A stretch of 64,000 nucleotides of DNA. Source: Dillenia suffruticosa. Lineage: Eukaryota; Streptophyta; Magnoliopsida; Dilleniales; Dilleniaceae. The DNA lies in the NCBI GenBank assembly GCA_033439265.1, contig JAVTVX010000012.1, forward strand, positions 10,591,001-10,655,000, in the 5' to 3' direction. The translations under genes were made by a program, and so were the position numbers. This document shows positions 57,843-64,000 of this stretch, piece after piece. The notes below the pieces were generated by a model. It saw only the letters and a program-made list of their open reading frames with translations, made no database searches and was not told where the DNA came from. The first letter of the stretch is position 1; each line of letters opens with the position of its first letter.

Positions 57843-60493
57843 TCTCTCTCTCACTCTGTCTCTTCCTCTCCCGCAGCCGCCGTCCACCGCCTCGCCTTCC
57901 TCCCGCAATCGCCGTCACTGCAACGCCCTCCCGCGACTGTAGCTCCTTTGCCAAGCGCGATCTGCTACCAGCGCGAGTGCGCAACTGCCCGAGCGCTCCA
58001 TAGTGCGAGTGCGTGCCTGCTCGAGAGCACGCCTGCACACGACCAAGCACTCTAGCCTACAGTGCGCGAGCCCAGTGCGCAATCCCTGCACGACAGCGCG
58101 AGAGCAAAAAGAACTGCGCGCTCTCCCTCGGGAGAGCGCGCACTGCGCGAGCTCTAGTGCGCCCCTGCGCGCCTCTGCACGAACCCCTGCGCGCCTCTGC
58201 ACGTTCCTGCACGAGCACTAGCGCGCCCCTGCGCGCCCCTGCATGAGCGCCAGCACGCCCCAGCACGAGCTACCCTGTGCGAGCGCGCCCCCCAGCACGA
58301 CCCTCTACGCGAGCCCAGCGTGCGATCTCCTATGAGCTGCGCGCGATCCCTGCATGAGCGCGAGCGCGCCCCAGCACGTGCGCAAGCGCGCACCAGCGCG
58401 CGATCCACTGCGCGAGCGCACGACCCACTACGCGAGTGCGCGATCCAGCTCGCGAGCATGAGCCCTACCCTGTGAGTGCGCCAGCCCGCGCGCCCCAGCG
58501 GCGAGCGCACAGCCCGCGAGCCCACTACGGCCTGCTGACCCGCGAGCCCACCAGCCCACCGGCCCGCGAGCCCATGACCGACTTTCTCCTTTGAGAGCTA
58601 TCTGCCATTCTAGCAGAAATCCTTCACTGCAGGTAACGGCTGTGTTAGATATGGTTTTGTGTTAGAAATTGATTTAGTCGCTAACGTGGTTTCAAAATTG
58701 AAAATATTACAGGTTTTAAATTTATTTGACGGGTGAACGAAAGTTAGGTTTGAGATTCGAGTAAACCTAGGTGAGGGAAATGAAATTATTTCCATACTTA
58801 AATTTAATTTGGTCGAATTTAGGTTGAATTTAGAATCGGAAGTTATATATATATGTTGTTGTGGCTTAAAATCGATATTTAAGTCCTTAGAACATGTGGT
58901 TAATGTGTTTGAAGAATTTAGGGTTGTACGAATTTAATGAAAATGATAAACCCTGACAATAGTCGAAATTTTGATGAAAATCGTGATGATTAGATTAGGT
59001 TGGCTTTCTTGGTGATTCGATTGAGGGGAGTCTTGTTCTACGTATTGTGGTTTTATTGGGGAATGCGCTATTCTTCCCAAATCAGTGAGTGAAATTTATC
59101 TCTACACTTTTGTTTAATATGTAAACTCTATTTTAAAATATTTGTTAAATGAGCATGATTTGTAGCTGCTTGAAATATTTTGACTGATTTTGAAATTGAT
59201 TTTTGTGAACCAATGGAGTGTCCAAAAATTGTGAAATATTGAAATTATGCATCCATGTGGTTGAAATGTATAATGTGTCATTTTATGCTATATATTATAT
59301 TTGGTTTATGAATCTGATTTCGGCACATTTTGATACAATTTTGGATTTGGCTTTGAGGGCTTTAGTATGTATTATTCTGTAACTACGAAGGACACCGTGA
59401 GAGACGCTTTGGTGGCGTCCGAATATGCCTAGGCCTGGGGTATCCCACGAGTTGTCGTGATTTTTATTAATGACACGGGACTAGCCAGGTTGAACCCGAA
59501 AGGGGGAGCATTTGGATATTCTCTCAAAATGTAGCATCTGGACGAGGTTCGTCGCCAACGCCGAGATAGAGAGCACTTTAAATAAACTTGCATATAACAC
59601 CCCCAGTGCGTCTGTCATAGGTCGCGGTAGATCTCTGTTAGGACATTTTTGACTGGCAGCTCTATGATTTTAGTGATAGTGCTTTGGATGCATATTTGAC
59701 TTGAAAATGCGTGCTAATGATATATTGTTGAAATGAAAAGTATGATAATTTGAAATATGATTCGTATACTTATGTTTTGACACTCCAGTTTCACACTTCA
59801 TATTTGACGATTGCATTGACCCACTCACTCACTGACTATTCTTCCCCGAGTACTCACCCCTCATTTCCTTTCTTGTTTCAGAGATAGTATTTGACAAGGA
59901 GCGTTACTTTTGGACATTCGGTATCATTGGGAGATCTGGTTTGGACTTGAGAAGTCATTATATTTTTCTACTGCAAATTTGTATTGGTAATGTATATGCA
60001 TTCTGAGATCTATAGACGACCATTGTGTAATTCTGGGATGACTGTATAAATATGGACATTTAAATTGTGGAACTCTCATGTCATTGCATAACATTGCATT
60101 GAGACATTTCTTATTCGTTGCGTATGTACTTGGGAATGTGTTATGTCTTAGAAGTATACTCTAGAATCGTTCGATGCCACCTCTAAATCACAGGAGGGGC
60201 GACTGGTGGCTGTCCATGCCTTTGACGGGGGCATGGTAGTAGAGGTCTGTGGCTAGGTTGTTGGAAATTTTTATAGCCTTGCGTTATCTGGATGTTGGCT
60301 GTGAGATTGGTTGATTTTGGAGAGGTCGAGATGGTCATTTGATTATATTACCAAATGGTTGTGATTTATATAGGATAAATTGTACTTGGAAAACCTCCGA
60401 AATATGGGGAGGTTCTGTCTGATTTTTTATAAAAATACAGCCGGCATTCAAGATAACGAGCAGCTGTTCACGATCCCGGTTCGGGGCGTGACA
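57530..60493 (+). repeat. 3' LTR of the gypsy element (2,964 bp)
   Basis: Direct repeat of 48690-51773 with scattered substitutions, indels and a different GC-rich domain length. It ends GGGGCGTGACA followed by the TSD GACAT. Confidence 0.9.
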
Positions 60494-61790
60494 GACATAA
60501 AAACCACATTCCGTAAATGGAAGTTTTTGGATGACTAGATCTACATACAGCAACCTCTGGGTTCATTCTAGTAGATCATGAGGACAAAATTTGTCGATTT
60601 TAGAAATCGATATACGACCTAAGACAGTCATCCAGGTGGTGGTATCTAAGATTTCACGAGAATGTGATATCTTATACTTTTATAATGATCAAGGAGGATC
60701 ATTGTGTTTGTGTGAAATGTTTTAGTAACTCTTTTGTGATCATGTTCTTATATATGTGTGACATTCTGTTGGCTGGAAATAACAGAGAGTATCTAATGAC
60801 TATTGAAATATGGTTATTGTTTATGGGTGAGACTTAGTTCATTCTCAAAAATAAAATCCAGACGGATTGCTTGAAAATGGTATTGACTCTTTAACAAGAG
60901 TTCTACATCAGGTAGTTTTTTGAGCATTTCGAGATGAGCGATGACAAACCATTAGATACTCTTATCGCTAAAAACGAAGACCTGAATATTGAAATGTGCC
61001 CTATAACTTAGGGAGAAATAAGAGGGTTGAGTAGAATCCCTTATATTAGTGCAATGTACAATCTAGTATATGTAATAAGGCATACACGATCAGACATTTA
61101 TTTTGCAATCAATCTGATAAATAGGTATCAATTGAATGCTGGAAGGGGTCACTGGAGAATAGTAAAAAGAATTCTAAAATATCTCAAGGGAACTGTTGAC
61201 CTCTCCTTGTGTTATGAAGGAGGTGATTTGCGTTTTGTTGGATATCCAGACGCTGATATCTCAAGAGACCTCTCATTGTGTTATGGATGAGGTAATTTAC
61301 GTTTCGTTGGATATTCAGACGTTGATAAGGGTGGCAATCTAGATAGATGTTGATAGGAGTGACAATCTAGATAGACGCAAATCAACATTAGTTTTTGTTG
61401 TCTTGCTAGATAAATGGTACCATGTCTTAGAAAAGTAAGAAACAAATATGTATATCTCTATCTAGAATAGAGACTGAGTTTGTGGCATGCTCAGTAACAG
61501 TTCAAGGGACTGCTTTGGTTTCAGAGATTTCTGAATGAGTTAGGGGTTGTGACAGAAAGTGGGAGGTTAGTAATGATTTATAGTGATAATCAGGCCGATA
61601 TTGCCTGCAACTGAAACCCTAAGTATCACAATAAGACCAAACATATTGATACCCGATATCATTTTGTGAAAGACATCACCAATGAGAGTGTAGTGACGAT
61701 TAAGTATATTTTTATACAGCATATTGGCTGACCCTTCATCAATCCCATCTTGACAGATTCCTCTGTGAGATATATAAAATCATTGGGTTT
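60494..61790 (+). pseudogene. copia-B pol, right part (RT, RNase H)
   Basis: Continues the RT frame interrupted at 48689: the last codons before the gypsy (MD) and the first after it (IKTTF) join in frame over one TSD copy. RT block at 61027-61260: MSRIPYISAMYNLVYVIRHT and WRIVKRILKYLKGTVDLSL. A partial direct repeat of the CTCTCATTGTGTTATG.AG stretch occurs at 61200-61310. RNase H follows to about 61790 (KTKHIDTRYHFVKDI near 61636-61680, after a broken frame). Not functional. Confidence 0.8.
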
Positions 61791-62933
61791 ACATGAAAAT
61801 TTAACATTTCTCAGTATGTACTAATTGTGATGTTTGTTGACATATATGACATATGTACATTATATATAGTCACAAGTTGATTTTTTACGCTAGTTTGTTA
61901 TCATATATTATGTAGTGTTGTGATAAAAGATGTGTCAAGCAGGCGTGATTAACTCTCTCACATGAGTAACCACCTCCAACTCTATGTGAGCGGAGATGAG
62001 ATGGTTTCTAGTCATAAGTGATTTTGAGAGTGGCCATACTAGAACATAAGTCGCCCTGCTACGTGTTCAGGATGAGATCATATGTGACATGACCGATATA
62101 AACATACCTATATCCAGGTTGCCTGTGAGAAGCCAGGTTGAGATCTCAGATATCACCTGCATCAAGTGATATCGTCTCTGAGATACTCTCTCTGAGATAT
62201 TTGTGATAAAGTCTTATGTAGACTGAGACCCAAACCTATAGAGTGTTAGAGAAATATGACATATGCCCTCTTGAGAGATGTGAAAATAATACCATGCACG
62301 TGTTTCATACCACGTGTGATAAGACAACCAAGGGATAGTGGGAGCTATTATTTGAGATGATAGTATGATTAAATATCTCCGTTTTCACTGTATGAGATCC
62401 GAGATTTATTGGATGGGATCTGTTGTACCCTTATGACTTTCGTCTGTCTCTTGAGATTTTATTTTGGTGTTGCTATTTTAACATGTCACCAAGAAACCAT
62501 GGTTGATTCGGTTTGGCGGTGTATGTCTAGAAAAGTAGCTAAGATGAGATTGAAAGTTAGTAGTATGAAAAGAAAACCCATCGGCATTATATCATGGTAT
62601 TGTATTCACCGGTCGACCTGTTATATTAATCCATATTGGAATTCAAATATAATAGTAAATACACAGTTGAGAAAGTGCTTGGAGATCACTTTCAATGAGA
62701 AAAGTGGCTCGATGAATATAATTACGTTGAGTCTGGGTACAACGAGTTCTTTTTTATACTAACGATAGCTTCTCGATCATCCTAATAGATATATCGAGAA
62801 GTCTTTGCTTGCAGGTATATTCGCCAATCGTACGATACCTAATCCTGTATGAAAGTCCAATAAAGTGATGTGATAGATCGCATGAGTTGTGATCTTGTGA
62901 CGGATGTAAAATACCTCGTGTACAAGTGGGAGA
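61790..62933 (+). other. 3' untranslated region of copia-B between pol and the 3' LTR
   Basis: About 1.1 kb with no recognised coding content. The 117-codon ORF at 62409-62762 has no family resemblance and is probably chance. A purine tract AAGTGGGAGA (62924-62933) precedes the LTR. Confidence 0.6.
62924..62933 (+). promoter_or_regulatory. Polypurine tract of copia-B
   Basis: AAGTGGGAGA directly before the TGTTAGC start of the 3' LTR, the classical copia arrangement. Confidence 0.8.
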
Positions 62934-63410
62934 TGTTAGCAGTTATACCCACTTGGGGCAAGTTTACTTAACTGAGGGTTAGTTTCTTTCAATAACTAAC
63001 CAACAAAACTTCACCAAAAGGTAACTCCCCCTTTCTCTCTTATGTGCAAACATGAAAAAGAAAAAGTTTTGTGTGAGAGAGTGAATACTCTCTGTACATT
63101 GCCATGAACGTAAGAGGAATGGATTCTTTTGTGAGTACACATTACCAAGAGATTGAATTTGATTCACACAAACACTAGAGTGTGAGGGTACAAGTTCTCC
63201 CGTCATTGGATTTTGTCGGACTTTGGATTGAGGTGTCGTGAAAAAAGTGGTGGTGGTTCGTTTCGTGATCAGCATCCTAACCAAGCGATCCGTACGAGGA
63301 ATTACGCAGATCAATTGAATTTTTGGGAAGCCTATGCATCGAGGTATTTATCCAAAAATTCTGACTTTTAAAATTTATACACTTCCGCATGCGCATGTAG
63401 TGTAAAAATC
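62934..63410 (+). repeat. 3' LTR of copia-B
   Basis: TGTTAGCAG start; matches the 5' LTR but has 109 bp more. The exact 3' end is uncertain by about 4 bp, because the TSD candidate ACATAT starts at 63415. Confidence 0.8.
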
Positions 63411-63414
63411 CTCC

Positions 63415-64000
63415 ACATATATTCCATCTTCTTATAAATGAGGTTATGGTTACATTACAGAATTTCGAGGTCATGTTGATGAAGAGCCAATCACTAACAC
63501 TTATGTTTAGTACAACATAGTTGAGTGGTAGAAAGTTTGTTTCGGTCATATAGGTTTTATTACATAACCCGATAAATTTGAAGGCGACTGGTTAAAGATG
63601 AGAGCCATTACAACTACTCTACATTCGCAATCACTACAACCTGACTCTAAGTGGCTAGTGATCTTATTTCATGCGAGAGGGTGCATTATATAGTTGCTGG
63701 GCAACCTACTGGGAGACAAATCTGGGTTCAAGGTGAACGTGATGTATTTAGAGCTGTTGTATGACATAAAAGTAATTGGTTGGTTTTGTTGGAATAGTGC
63801 GGTTTTTGCTACACTGTACAAATTTTTAAGCTGAGAATCTACTGTTGGAATAAAATAGATTAGGGACTACTTCTACTTCTATAGTTATCATATCTTATTT
63901 CGAAACTTGTTTTCTTTTTTATATGTATACTTCATTAACTTCATTTTTTTTCATTTGTGACCAATTTTGAGCGTGGAAGAGGTTGCCCAGGTTCACATCA
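63415..64000. other. Right flank without recognised features
   Basis: After the TSD candidate of copia-B. No gene, RNA or repeat was identified; the minus-strand ORF 63549-63277 mostly overlaps the LTR. Confidence 0.4.

Larger units (their letters stand above)
48690..60493 (+). mobile_element. Ty3-gypsy LTR retrotransposon (chromovirus, Tekay/Del-like) nested in copia-B
   Basis: The flanking 5-bp repeats are identical: GACAT at 48685-48689 and 60494-60498. The LTRs (48690-51773 and 57530-60493) begin TGTAAC and end GTGACA. A primer site and a polypurine tract are present. Gag with a zinc knuckle, protease, RT, RNase H, integrase and a C-terminal chromodomain appear in gypsy order. LTRs of about 3 kb plus a chromodomain fit the Tekay/Del branch. 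The two LTRs are closely similar, so this insertion is younger than copia-B and copia-A. Frames are nonetheless interrupted. Confidence 0.92.
44063..63414 (+). mobile_element. Ty1-copia LTR retrotransposon (copia-B), split by a nested gypsy element
   Basis: LTR copies at 44063-44431 and 62934-63410 share most of their length, including ACAAACACTAGAGTGTGAGG. The outer flanks both read ACATAT (44057-44062 and 63415-63420), a likely TSD. A Met-tRNA primer site follows the left LTR and a purine tract precedes the right one. Coding order is gag, zinc knuckle, protease, integrase, RT, RNase H. Without the nested gypsy the element is about 7.5 kb. All frames contain stops. I do not assign a lineage. 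Confidence 0.85.

Noticed and set aside
62409-62762. 117-codon ORF as an env-like gene of copia-B
   Set aside because: No signal peptide, transmembrane pattern or known similarity; it sits in the untranslated 3' region.

Overview
This is a stretch of a flowering-plant nuclear genome, most likely a eudicot. The base composition is AT-rich, genes are sparse, and an intronless four-finger STOP1-type zinc-finger gene and the first exon of a plant alpha/beta-hydrolase gene sit in a sea of nested transposable elements and an endogenous pararetrovirus. I cannot name the species from the sequence. No prokaryotic features, rRNA genes or convincing tRNA genes are present.

Host genes. Only two host genes are supported, both on the minus strand. 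The alpha/beta-hydrolase gene has its first coding exon at about 2115-2742 and its remaining exons beyond the left edge, so positions 1-2114 read as intron. The STOP1/STOP2-like C2H2 transcription-factor gene is complete at 39341-40450.

Layout from left to right. A decayed Ty1-copia element (copia-A, minus strand, 3274-8649) has recognisable LTRs and all pol domains. Next comes a degenerate AT-rich repeat of about 115 bp period (8690-9950). A hAT transposon (9987-16322, minus) follows, with TIRs and a degenerate 8-bp target duplication. Its transposase gene is broken by a non-autonomous CACTA element (10738-11574, TSD ATC) and by a solo LTR of SIRE-like type (about 12289-14161), which in turn carries a tRNA-derived SINE (13714-13903). 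Positions 16323-20487 hold nothing recognisable. Positions 20488-36213 are a complex endogenous member of Caulimoviridae in four segments (A minus, B plus, C minus, D minus). Segment B is slightly longer than one genome unit of about 7.4 kb. A second CACTA element (36883-38371, TSD TAA, 24-bp perfect TIRs) lies just downstream of the STOP1-like gene. From 44063 to 63414 lies a second Ty1-copia element (copia-B, plus), whose reverse-transcriptase region is split by an 11.8-kb Ty3-gypsy chromovirus-like element (48690-60493, perfect TSD GACAT) with LTRs of about 3 kb.

How the parts relate. The insertions give a relative order: hAT before CACTA and before the solo LTR, and the solo LTR before its SINE; copia-B before gypsy. 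In two places (CACTA in hAT, gypsy in copia-B) removing the insert and one TSD copy brings a conserved transposon motif back into frame. All transposon and viral reading frames seen here carry stops and frameshifts. The most novel-looking component is the pararetrovirus: several small ORFs, then coat protein with a zinc knuckle, then movement protein overlapping it by 8 nt, then protease-RT-RNase H, in inverted and circularly permuted copies.
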